The notes under the pieces are model-generated. The model had not been told where the DNA came from. It ran no database searches and was given only the letters and a program-made list of their open reading frames with translations. DNA of 64,000 nt, taken from Amanita rubescens (lineage: Eukaryota; Basidiomycota; Agaricomycetes; Agaricales; Amanitaceae). The stretch lies in contig WION01000126.1 in the NCBI GenBank assembly GCA_015039365.1, forward strand, positions 62,001-126,000. Reading direction: 5' to 3'. A program made the translations under genes and the position numbers. Positions 1 to 10,536 of the stretch are shown here, piece after piece (the stretch's first letter is position 1; every line of letters starts with the position of its first letter).

Positions 1-648
1 GAGCAAATGAAAAGTTAGAAATGGAGGCACGTACTGAGAGCTCCGATCTCCAAAACGGCTACTATGCTTCCAACGGCTATGGCACGCGGACGGTGGAAAT
101 AGTTGATGAAGTACGGTCCCGTGATGATGCCAGACATAACACTGAAAACAGTGATAAGCTCTATGCTCTGAGAAGAAAGACGCATATATACCCTTGGTCA
201 TAGCCAAACTAAAGTCCAGTCGTGGGTTAGACATGGAGCTGATAGCGACACGTAGACACGCACGAGGAACACGCCGAGGCTTGCAAATACGGATATTGTG
301 TAGAGCAAATTCTTCCCAACGAGTCTTCTGCCATTTTTACGAGCTGCGGCCATGTCCATTCATGTAGGGTTGGGCGACGTCGCCAATTGGGAACCAGTGT
401 GTAATTTGTTATACGGGGTAAGCGGTCATATTGTGGAGTGGGTAAAAGTTCCCACATCAACTGGCTGTGCAAATATGCTTCAACACAACTGAACTATATC
501 TTGGACATAACGACGACAATCAATAAAATTTAAAAAAAACGTTATACGCATGGCTTTTTCGCCTAGGATGTACTGAATCTAGCTCGTTGCTATCGGTTTC
601 ACGTCCCAACAACCATAAAATCTACTGAAATAGGCGTAACACCTCCAT
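1..648. other. left-edge region without a recognised gene
   Basis: I see no coding frame here that resembles a family I recognise. Short open frames exist on both strands but lack splice sites or motifs that would make them convincing. It lies downstream of the decayed F-box copy at 649-1684 and probably contains the eroded 3' end of that copy, since the intact paralogue to its right extends about 750 nt further than the recognisable similarity here. Confidence 0.3.
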
Positions 649-1684
649 TCATCGCATTACGCGAGTGAACAAAGGTGTATTGGACGTGCACAAGCTCGTA
701 AAACCGAACGGATTAGGATGTGCAATGCTATCGCGCATTTCATCGAAGATTTGCTTCCAATGACGCCCAGGACCCACGTGAAGCGATTGAATGTGCAAAG
801 ATCGCAGAGGTGCGTTGTGCATGATCCTCGTCAACACTGTAATAAAATTAAACCTGATGGTCCTGACTTCCAGTTCTTCGAGTCTTGAAAAGTCGCGACA
901 ATCTGAGGGCAAAACAGATGGCAAGCGTGGTCGAGCATAACAATCAATAATGTTTAACTTTCGCAAGTTTGGAATTTTGCAGATCGTAGCCATCGTCATT
1001 TTCGGGGAAACACCTGATCGTAAGACACTGCAACGACCCCCAGAAAGCCTGATAAGGACGGATCCGTAATGCGCGGCGATGAAGTGGGAACTGCAGGAAG
1101 GAGTGAAAGTCCCATTCGTTGAGATTGGACCTTTTTTTCGCTCGAAGAACAATTTAGCCCCAGGCGGTGAGTCATTTGTGAGAGCAATAAGGTTATGTAT
1201 GGATATAATCTATCTTCTTCCTCCCAGACGATCTCTTGGACCCGTGGCAGCAGCTTCATCTTCATTCCTTGAGCTGCGCAAAATAAAATCTGGCGGGATT
1301 CTGCATCAAGATAATAGCGCGTCTGACAAGCGCCGAGAGAAGATCCACCAAACTTTCTGACCCGGGCGGAATTTACTTGGAATCTATGCCAATCTATGGT
1401 CCGTATTACCCTGCGGAAGGACTGCTTTAATGCTATAGATTGGCAGTAACAATTACGAAAATAATTACCAGTACTGTATCTTCCCGTTGTTCCCAAAGAT
1501 CACCGGGCATACAACGAACGAGGGGACCAAGGTTCGGCATTTCCGACCACAGCGCGTCGAGCGCCGTTTCTTGCAGATCACGACTTGTGCGTGATAGTGC
1601 AGAAAGAGTCTGAATATCGCAATTTTCGCATATAAGGTGGTATAATTCTCCGCAAAGGAGTGCCTGGTGCGTCGCAGTAGTCAT
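649..1684 (-). pseudogene. F-box/LRR-like gene relic
   Basis: The first exon (1684 to about 1452) begins with ATG and encodes an F-box-like helix region (ALLCGELYHLICEN, then LSALSRTSRDLQETALDALW) that matches the first exon of the paralogue at 2275-3920. Downstream the frame resumes with LLPRVQEIVWEE and LYPYITLLLSQMTHRL, then breaks near 1010-1150 and continues in another frame with ICKIPNLRKLNIIDC and APLRSLHIQSL. The C-terminal third of the paralogue is missing. The frame breaks and truncation are seen directly; calling it a pseudogene is inference from comparison with the intact neighbour. Confidence 0.75.
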
Positions 1685-1828
1685 GTAACGGGAATTGACC
1701 TTAGCTCGCGCCGCAGTGTCTCTATGATCTATCTAATTTTTGTCACGGTAAACACTGGTAAACGATCTGACCCGAAAGCGCACATTCTAGGGTGTGAGTA
1801 TGAAGACTTGCGAGCAGGGTAATTTATC

Positions 1829-2163
1829 CTAACTTCGTTTCACGTCCAGTGTAATGACGGTGCCACGGAGTAGGTAAAACAACTGGCTGTGCAAATATAT
1901 GAAATCAACTTCTTCGATGATTGGATCGCATACAATAACTTTACTCTTCCACGACCAAGACAACCGCATGCATGCCCTTCTGAACGCCAAGTATAGCAAC
2001 GTCCCAACCTTTCCCAGATCGCGCTGAAAATGAGAGACGAAACCTTGTCGTAACTGAACAGCGATCCGAGAGGCCATTCCGAATTTTGCAACATTGATTG
2101 AGATCTCTGGGAGGTCGTGAATTCAACAGATGAACTTGAAGCGACAGTCCTGTGAGGAGACAA
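1829..2163 (-). pseudogene. MDR oxidoreductase 3'-end remnant
   Basis: In the minus-strand frame, residues near ILGVQKGMHA and VVLVVEE correspond to the extreme C-terminus of the dehydrogenase at 4023-5582 (ILNVQKGMHKGKAVVLVAED). Upstream similarity is limited to about 100 codons with frame disturbance, and no Rossmann or catalytic part is present. It sits between two F-box copies in the same order and strand as the intact oxidoreductase, so the likely explanation is a tandem duplication of an oxidoreductase + F-box segment in which this copy decayed. Confidence 0.65.
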
Positions 2164-2274
2164 GATAGGAAAAAAACGTATTCGTTAACAACAACTCTTG
2201 ATGAGAGTGGAAGGTTTTAATCGGGCGATAATGCTAAGTTCGAATCGTAACTGCCTGCAAAAGTAGTACTTTGA

Positions 2275-3920
2275 TTATTTGACCGTTTTCATCGAGTCAT
2301 GCACTTCCTGCCATTTTAACTTCATTGGCTCCAGGACCTCTTCCATTTCCTCCGGCATAAAATGATAATCCACCCAGGAGAATTCGACCAAGTTGGGGAA
2401 TATGGCTGAAAGATATACAGAAACGGCAGCTGGATCGTCGATAGGCGAATCCAAGACCTTAAAGGATTTGGTGTTTACGTTGCAAATGCCGAGGTTGTTA
2501 GAGCGCTTGATAATGCTCCTAGCATCGAATGCCACAGTCAGACTTTGTAACGCTGGACAATGTTGCGCGATCGAGTCGAGACCTTCGAAAGTCATTCGCG
2601 GCCAGTCGGCTAGTGGGTAATATGAGCGGAGATCCAATTCCTCCAAGCGAGGCAGAGCGAAGGCAAGGATTTTCATTTGTTCATCGTCGAGATCAAACCC
2701 GTGCGTTGCCTCCAAAGACAATTGAATGAGGTTTTGGAATACCAAGAGTCCTGACATCTCATCCAAAGTCATAGGGCGCTCGAACCTGTCCATATGATCG
2801 GTATCATCATCAACAAACCTCAACTTGACCACCTCGAGTGAGGAATGTGTAATGTCATCGCGCATCAAGTTGAAGAGTTGCTTCCAATTATCCACAGATG
2901 GTGTGCTATTCGAGCTTGATTCGGCGCACAAAGATCGTAGTGGTGTATTACGCATGACACTTGTCATTGTTATTAGAAATTCGAGGTCGTTGTTCTGGAT
3001 GTCCAATTGTGCTAGTGCTGAGAAGCCACGCCAACCTGAAGGCAAAGGAAACTGTAATAATGGTTCACGATCACAATGGGAGAGATCCAATTTTCGCAAG
3101 TTAGGAATTTTGCAGAGAATGACGACCGATGCTTCCGGAAAATAGTGGAGCGTAAGACATTGCAACGAAGGCCAAAAGCGAAGGGATTTGAGGGCGTCGC
3201 GAACATCAGGCCAGGATTCTGCCCTAAAGCCTCTCAGGGATAACTCCGTTATGTGAGGCGATGAAGAAGGTATTGCGGGTATTAGGGAAAATCGCATTCG
3301 CTCAGATTGGGACCTTTCTTCGATCGAGCGTTTTGAATCATGTGGAAAATATAGCCACAGACGATAGGTCATCCGCGAAAGCAATAGTGTGATGTATGGA
3401 TATGCACCATCGTCTTCTATCTCCCATATGATCTCTTGGACCCGTGGCAGTAGTTCCATTCCGTAAGCCGCGGAAGATAAGGTCCGGTACGATCCTGCAT
3501 CGAGACGATATGCACTATACCAGTGGCGGATGCCAAAAAGGTGAGGAGGGCAAAATACCAACTTTTTGACCCTGACAGAATAGATGTTGAATCGGTGCCA
3601 ATCTGTCTCCCGTATTTCCCTGCAGAGCGACTAATAGTCTATGAGCGCCATAGCACGACAACATTGATTATAGCAATGATTACCACGTATCGGCATCCAC
3701 GTATTTCTCGCTCCTCCCAGAGATCACTGGGCATGCAACGAATGAGGACACTAAAGTCCGGTATTTCAGACCATAGCAAGTCGAGCGGCGTTTCTTTTAG
3801 GTCGCGACATGTACGCGATAGTGCCAAAAGAGTCTGTCTGTCGAAATCCTTGCATATATGGTGGTATAGTTCTGCACACAGAAGTACACGGCGTGTCGCA
3901 GACTCCTCGGCTCCGTGCAT
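2275..3920 (-). CDS. F-box/leucine-rich-repeat-like protein
   Basis: Two-exon gene. The first exon starts at the ATG at 3920 and encodes an F-box-like segment (VLLCAELYHHICKDF; LLALSRTCRDLKETPLDLLW). An intron lies around 3610-3680, and the second exon runs to the stop at 2275. The second exon carries LLPRVQEIIW, a region of irregular leucine-rich repeats (ICKIPNLRKLDLSHCD; ALPRLEELDLRSY) and a C-terminal FPNLVEFSWVDY segment. Length is about 500 residues, the same layout as the four F-box genes at 26.6-40.8 kb. F-box proteins generally serve as SCF ubiquitin-ligase substrate receptors; here that role is inferred from fold resemblance only. It is the intact member of a local tandem duplication. 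Exact splice sites are not settled. Confidence 0.72.
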
Positions 3921-4022
3921 GGTGCTGTTCAGCTTGAATGAAAACACGCGTAAACAGCAATCGCCGCAGACCGTAAAGACTTCGCTGACGACGATTTGGT
4001 AATTACAAGTTTCTCAATAACT

Positions 4023-5582
4023 TTAGTCTTCCGCGACCAAAACAACTGCTTTCCCCTTATGCATGCCTTTCTGAACGTTCAGTATAACGTCTCCAACTTG
4101 GTCGAGACCGCGAGTGACATCCTCTTTGTATTTAATTTCACCGCTGGCGATAAGAGGTAAAACCTTCTCGTAGAACTCCTGGAGGAGATGAGGGTGTTGT
4201 TCTTCCAGGCGGAAAACGACGAAGCCCTGTATCATGAGGGATTGTACCATGACATTCATGAGGCCCTTCACGCAACGTCAGCCAAATATTATCGAGTCCC
4301 ATATAAGAGGTGAGGTACCTTAATTGGCCTTTCGGGTTCGTTGTAAGCTAGCGTTTATATCAGCGGCTGTTAGACATTACAAGCGGTATAAAAGTACCTG
4401 AAATAGCGCCACAGATCTGCATCACAAAATGAAGAAACGTAAATTGGCGTGAAAATAAGGCTACTTACCAGGAGACGTCCATTCAAGTTCGCATTATTCA
4501 AGGCGGCTTCCAGAGTTTCTCCCCCAACATTATCCCAAACGCTTTACAAGACAAGTTATTGATAGATTGCACTAAATCTTTAAGCTGCTTACATGTCAAT
4601 CGGTCCTTCTCTGCGCAGAACGTCCTTCGTTTGGACCTGCTTGTAATTGAATGTGACATTCGCCCCAAGCGACTTGATAAATTCAAGTTTCTCAGGTGAC
4701 CCAGCCGCAGCGATAGTCTTTAGACCATCACGTTTCGCGAGTTGAAGAACAAGACTACGAAAATTTGAGACAAGTTGTGAGACAATGAGGAAAAACGCAC
4801 GATCCAACGGGTCCTGCTGCGGCTGTTACGAACGCAGTCTCTCCCTGATCGTTTATATCAGTACCGCCATACTAGGGACACTAGCGTTTAAACTAACTTT
4901 TTTCGCGTTCGCATAAAGCTTCCAACCGTAATAAGCGGTCTTGCCCGGCATTCCAGCCGCTCCCACAAATACGGACCAGGGAAGCCTGTACTTATTTTCG
5001 AGCACTATAAACTCGCTCAGTTCGCTCTTCCTGTATACATGGTACTCCTCGTGTCCTTGATATCAAACCGCTTCAATATAATCTTCAACAAATAACTAAA
5101 AACCTACGGAGTATCCCATGAATATGATCACCGGCCTTCACGGAGGGATCTTCCGAACGTAGGACGTGACCTACTCCGAAGCCTGAGATACTGGTCTTCA
5201 AAGTCAGCACGTCCATGAGTGTCCATATTATCGACGTACGGTTCGCCCAGAGTAAATGCTGGCTAAAGTATGATGTCTCAGCCTGAAATTTACCACAACA
5301 CGAGATTATATTAGTGACCCACCATGTAGGAAGGGATGTCCCTGTCACGCATTTGCCCTCGCAAATACGGGTCGATTGAAAGCACCAAGGTCTTTAGCAG
5401 GAAACCGCCGCGAAGTTCGACCTTCTCAGGATCAATTTCTTGAGATCTGTCGTACACCACCGTTTCCCCAGGGACGGGATAACCTACATACTGGTCAACA
5501 TTTGTAGAAAGAACTTCGCCGAAAAAAACAAACCGGTTGGGATTGAGTTGAATAAAACGCGACTGTTCTTGACCAATACCAT
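4023..5582 (-). CDS. MDR-family NADP-dependent oxidoreductase
   Basis: A medium-chain dehydrogenase/reductase of the leukotriene B4 dehydrogenase-like (PTGR/zinc-independent) branch. I read eleven short exons. The ATG at 5582 gives MVLVKNSRVLFNSIPT, which splices to GYPVPGETVVYD. Further landmarks are VLSIDPYLRG, PAFTLGEP, VLRSEDPSVKAGDH, GAAGMPGKTAYYGWK, the nucleotide-binding AAAGPVGS with QLAKRDGLKTIAAAGSPEK, VWDNVGGETLEAAL, and the C-terminus VGDVILNVQKGMHKGKAVVL. The proposed introns keep a single frame throughout, so apparent frame changes are splice junctions and not damage. No zinc-ligand cysteines are seen, as expected for this branch. Such enzymes reduce enones or other activated double bonds with NADPH; the substrate cannot be told from sequence. 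A remnant of a second copy lies at 1829-2163. Confidence 0.85.
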
Positions 5583-6518
5583 AGTGAGATGTCAATTAAT
5601 GCATGACGAAACGCAGTGCATGACTTAAATAGCCTTCACTTTGTAATGGTGTCTCAAGTTTCAACGGAGCGGCTACGCAACAAGTAACGTCATGATCGTC
5701 AGCGCCGGCGAAACGAAGACGTTTTGTCACTGCACCACAAACTATTATGCACGTATAAGTAATGAAACAATCGAACAACAAACTATGATATTCGCGTGAA
5801 CGGCCTTGGGCAATGGGCGTATGGTTATGGATCGGAATCGGAATTGGAAAAACGGGAAACAAACAGGGATAAATATCGCGTCTTTGCGGGTGACTCGGAA
5901 GTCACCGAGCGCGTTCAGCCGAGGATGAAGTGGGCGCTGATCGATCTCGGCAACTCCCCGATCGCGCTGCGTCTTCTCATTCTTCGTTTACGCTTTCTCG
6001 TCCTCCCCTCTCCCTATAGGTCTGGGAAACAAGCCCGTGTCGCTGCGCTTATCATCCCGTTGGCACGGGTCCGGCCCGACTTCTGAGTCGTTTTGGGCCT
6101 TTCCGCTTTCGGGCATTTCCCCAGAGCTTCCCCAAACGGAAATGCCACGCGAACCCCAAACCAAAGCAAATGAATAAACATTGAACTTTGAAAAGGAAAA
6201 ACACACAACTCGAATAGCGAGAGATCTATATAATCTCGAGCTTCTCTCACTGTCAATCGAGAAAAGCGCTACAAAGAGCTTATAGTAATACTAGTACTAC
6301 GCTACTGTTTGTAACGGCTGAGAGGTCACAGGTTCAAACCCCGATAAAAATAGTAGGCGCCTGTTGTCCTCTTTAGTCCAACATGGTCGGATTCCTCGTG
6401 TTCGTTCTATTGACAACTCTTTGTGAAGGTGCTAATAATTTCGAAACAGTGATGCAAGATCATCGATTACGATAACAAGTGACTGGGCATACATATCTAC
6501 CATCACCAAATGTGACTG
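5583..6518. other. intergenic region; left edge of the NLR duplication
   Basis: No gene recognised. Two stretches recur further right. A segment near 5780-5870 with the word GGATCGGAATCGGAAT resembles 24300-24420. The stretch from about 6310 (GTAACGGCTGAGAGGTC, then ACATGGTCGGATTCCTCGTG) recurs at about 18004-18110 upstream of the second NLR copy. The latter therefore marks the 5' part of the duplicated block and may contain the NLR promoter or an unrecognised first exon. Confidence 0.5.
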
Positions 6519-9500
6519 ACCATCGCCTTTGCAGTTGTTGAAGCGGTGAATCTGTCATTTCCCGCCCTTTCTAGACAACAAAGCAGGGTCGAAATTGTCA
6601 TTGGTGGCGAACGTTACCGTACGGAGAGCGTCAAATTGAAGAAAGAAAACAATGCCCGATGGGACTCCAAATTGCACTTGTGAGCCTTCATCTATCCTGT
6701 TAGTAACGTTTAACTCACGTTTCGGAGCCCATTCTTGGATAACTCATCAAAACTCACAATCGCTATATTACACGATAGTCGTTTCGGGGACAAGTGCCTT
6801 GCCAAGATTGACATCGAATTGGGGCATCTTTTTAAGCTTCAATATTTGCAACCGAATGAATGCAAGTAACATCCAGCTGTTGATTGGTCATACCAATGTT
6901 GAAAACTTGACAATTTAGGTGTAGTTCGGTCCTTGGTAGATAGGAATAGAAATCCGAGCCCGGCCAAGCTATCCGTTCGAATAACGCAAGATTCAGCGTC
7001 TGCGGTTGCAGGCGATGCGCTGAAGCAAACCAAAACGTCTGCTCAAAAGCTCTCGCAGCCCATCGTCTCCGATGTGTCTGGCGCTTTTACCGATATTTCC
7101 GACACCCTGTCGAATCAACAGAGCCTAGTAACATCGTTCAATTCTCTTATGAAGAAATTCGAACCATTGGTTAAGATCGCAGATGAAGTTGCAAAGGTTC
7201 GTTCTTCTCTATCTTCTTCATTGGACGATCTGAATTGATTATTTTTTCAAAAGATCCATCCTTATGTCAATCTCGCGTGGCAGGTGCTTTCTGCCGGAAT
7301 GAAGGTGAGTTAACTCGATTATTCTGGTCCTTTTCTTCATACGCATCTATTCGATCAGATGGTGCAAGCGCAACAAGCTCGGGATGTGAAGATTCTAGAT
7401 CTCGTCAGAGCGATGGAGAATACCTACTCGTTTGTGGTTTCCGCAGACGAACTGAAGAGCAACCCTGTTCTTCAAGACATCATGGAAGAAATACTGAAGC
7501 AAACGATTGAATGCGGGTATTTCATTCAAAATTATACACGACGCAACTTTGGAAGTACGTGGTATGCTCTTTGAAACGCGATAGCGGTTTTATTGAAGGT
7601 CGACCAGACAGTGTCATTGTTCATCCTTTTACCGACGTCGACCATCAGATAGCTAAATTCTGCACTGCGTTCGCGGGTCTTCGGGAAAATTTCGATTCAA
7701 GACTTTTGCTGACGACGACCTTGTTGGTGTCCTCCGTCGATATGATAGGTGCGTGTCCATACACTTTCAGACATTTTACTTGTCTCATGATTTCCACCTA
7801 GCACGTCTTCAATTGCTGAAACCAGAGGATATGGACGAATACAATCGCACTCCTTGTCTTGAGAATACGAGGCGCAACGTCATTAACGACGTTAAAAAGT
7901 GGATCGCGGATGACTCGAACGAGGGAAAGAAGGTTTTGTGGGTATACGGCATGGCTGGGACGGGGAAGAGTACTCTGTCGACTACAATCGCACAGATCAT
8001 GCGTGGGTTCCACCGCTTGGGCGCTTTCTTTTTTTTCAACCGTGATATACCACAAAGGAACTTTGCAACATTGATCAGAACGCTCGCATTTCGGCTTGCC
8101 ATGTTCGATGCTCGCTTCGGTGCTACAATCTCGCGGGTGGTGACAAATTACGACAACATGGCTGGAATGCCTCTGGAGTTTCAATTCGAAAATTTGCTGT
8201 CAGCTAACGCCCTGGAACCTGTGGAATGGTCCGGAGGACCAATTGTTTTGATTATTGATGCTTTGGACGAGTGCGGAAGTGAAACAGATCGCAAGATCTT
8301 AATGCAGGTTCTGTCAAAGGGCTTTTCTGATCTCCCTTCCTTCATTCGAATTATGGTTGTCAGCCGGCATGAACGAGACATTCAGCGCGCACTAGGATCC
8401 CATTCCCATGTGCGCCCGTACCCTCTGGACATTGCTTCTGTGACAAACAAAGATGATGTTTCGAAATTTATTCGACATCGGTTGGAGGAAATACGTATAA
8501 AGGATGGATTCTTAGGTGATCATTGGCCCGGCAGCGACAAAACCAGTTCTCTAGCCAACGGCGCAGGTGGCTTATTCATATGGGCATCAACTGCATGCTT
8601 GTATATCGAGAGCTATGATCCCGATCGACGGCTTTCCGAGCTCGTTAACAACCAGCCAGGAGGTAGTTCGTCTGGACCGTTTGCACAGCTGGACAGCTTG
8701 TACGAAACAAGTTTACAATCCGCCGATTTGTGGAATGACCGATCATTCCGCTCGGACTGCTGCAACATACTAGGTGTGATCCTATGTGCGCGAGTCCCCC
8801 TGTCGTGTTCTGTCATTGATACTCTCCTCACGCTACCTCAAAACATGCCATCTTTCAAATCAGTCTCTCGCCTGAGATGTGTTCTTCACGTGAGCGAAAC
8901 AGAGCGGATCCGTATCCTTCATCCTTCGTTCTACGACTATCTATCGGAACGGTGCAGAGACAAGCCTTGGTTCATCGACCTCGAACATCATAACAAAGAA
9001 CTCGCCGTTCGCTGCATCAAACTTCTGGACAAAGAATTACGAGAAAATGTCTGCGACATGACGCTTCCATATCTGAGCCGGAAAAATACCCTAGATGCGG
9101 CTATATCCTATGCGTGTAAATTCTGGATAGAACATACCTGTCTTGTTTCAGACGCTACGGACGATATTGTAAATCAAATATATGTTTTCTTGGTCAAGCA
9201 TCTACTGCATTGGATGGAGGCAATGGCGATATTGAACTCCCATGACCAAACAATTCGATCGATTCACAATCTCATGGAGTGGCTCCGGGTTTGTCCTCCA
9301 ATATGCGTAATGGGAGCTTTCCACTAACGTTTTCATACAGAAATCATCGCTAAGCCATACGGACTTCCACCAGCTTCTTTATGACGGTCACCGGTTTGCA
9401 CAGTACTTCGCAAACACCATCAAGGAGCACCCACTGTTGCTTTACACAACAGCCTTACCATTCACTCCAACAAATACGAGCATCTTCAAGAAATTTTATC

Positions 9501-9550
9501 ACAGTGGGCTGCCAAAAGTTGTTTGTGGTGTGGACAAGATGTGGTCTCCA

Positions 9551-10536
9551 GAGTTAATCCAGCTCCAAGGCCACGGTGACTCGATTCATTCCGTCGCATT
9601 CTCGCCCGATGGATCCAAAATCGTCTCGGGGTCAGAGGACAAGACCATTCGAGTTTGGGATGCAAGCACTGGCGTCGAGATGCTCCCACCCCTTCGAGGC
9701 CATGGACACTGGATTCGTTCCATCGCATTCTCGCCTGATGGATCCAAAATCGTCTCGGGGTCTTCTGACAAGACCATTCGAGTTTGGGATGCAAGCACTG
9801 GCGTCGAGATGCTCCCACCCCTTCAAGGCCATGATGGCTGGATTCGTTCCGTCGCATTCTCGCCTGATGGATCCAAAATCATTTCGGGGTCTTCTGACAA
9901 GAGCATTCGAGTTTGGGATGCAAGCACTGGCATCGAGATGCTCCCACCCCTTCGAGGCCACGATGACTGGATTCGTTCCGTCGCCTTCTCGCCCGATGGA
10001 TCCAAAATCATCTCGGGGTCTTCTGACATGACCATTCGAGTTTGGGATGCAAGTACTGGCGTCGAGATCCTCTCACCCCTTCGAGGCCATGATGACCGGA
10101 TTCGTTCCGTCGCATTCTCGCCCGATGGATCCAAAATCATCTCGGGGTCTTTTGACAAGACCATTCGAATTTGGGATGCAAGCACTGGCGTCGAGATGCT
10201 CCCACCCCTTCAAGGCCATGATGGCTGGATTGGTTCCATCGCATTTTCGCCCGATGGATCCAAAATCATCTCGGGGTCAAATGACACGACCATTCGAGTT
10301 TGGGATGCAGGTACTGGCGTCGAGATGCTCCCACCCCTTCGGGGTCACGATGACTGGATTCGTTCCGTTGCATTCTCGCCCGATGGATCCAAAATCATCT
10401 CGGGGTCAAATGACAAGACCATTCGAGTTTGGGATGCGAGCGCTGGCTTCGAGATGCTCCCACCCCTTCGAGGCCACGATGACTGGATTCGTTCTGTCGC
10501 ATTCTCGCCTGATGGATCCAAAATCATCTCGGGGTC
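9551..10536 (+). repeat. WD40 repeat array, NLR copy 1, first part
   Basis: Seven complete and one partial tandem 129-nt units encode 43-residue WD repeats with the constant core [15 protein letters not shown] and IRVWDASTG. Units are nearly identical at DNA level, and differences concentrate at a few codons: the residues just after the GHD turn (for example DDWIR, GHWIR, DDRIR, DGWIG), the residue after SGS (E, S, F or N) and the residues around the LPPL turn. The array continues at 12494-12938 and 13721-13980 beyond the inserted elements. Confidence 0.9.

Noticed and set aside
4240..4330. Apparent frameshift near the C-terminus of the MDR oxidoreductase
   Set aside because: A GTACCT ... 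GTGAAG intron between ERPIK and GLMNVM joins the frames, matching family spacing.
6310..6360. Possible tRNA/SINE B box (GGTTCAAACCC)
   Set aside because: No A box or tRNA stems are found, and the corresponding stretch at 18010 lacks the B box.
9551..10536. Regular tandem repeats that could suggest a CRISPR-like or minisatellite array
   Set aside because: The period is exactly 129 nt, the repeats are contiguous without spacers, and they encode 43-residue WD repeats in a eukaryotic gene.
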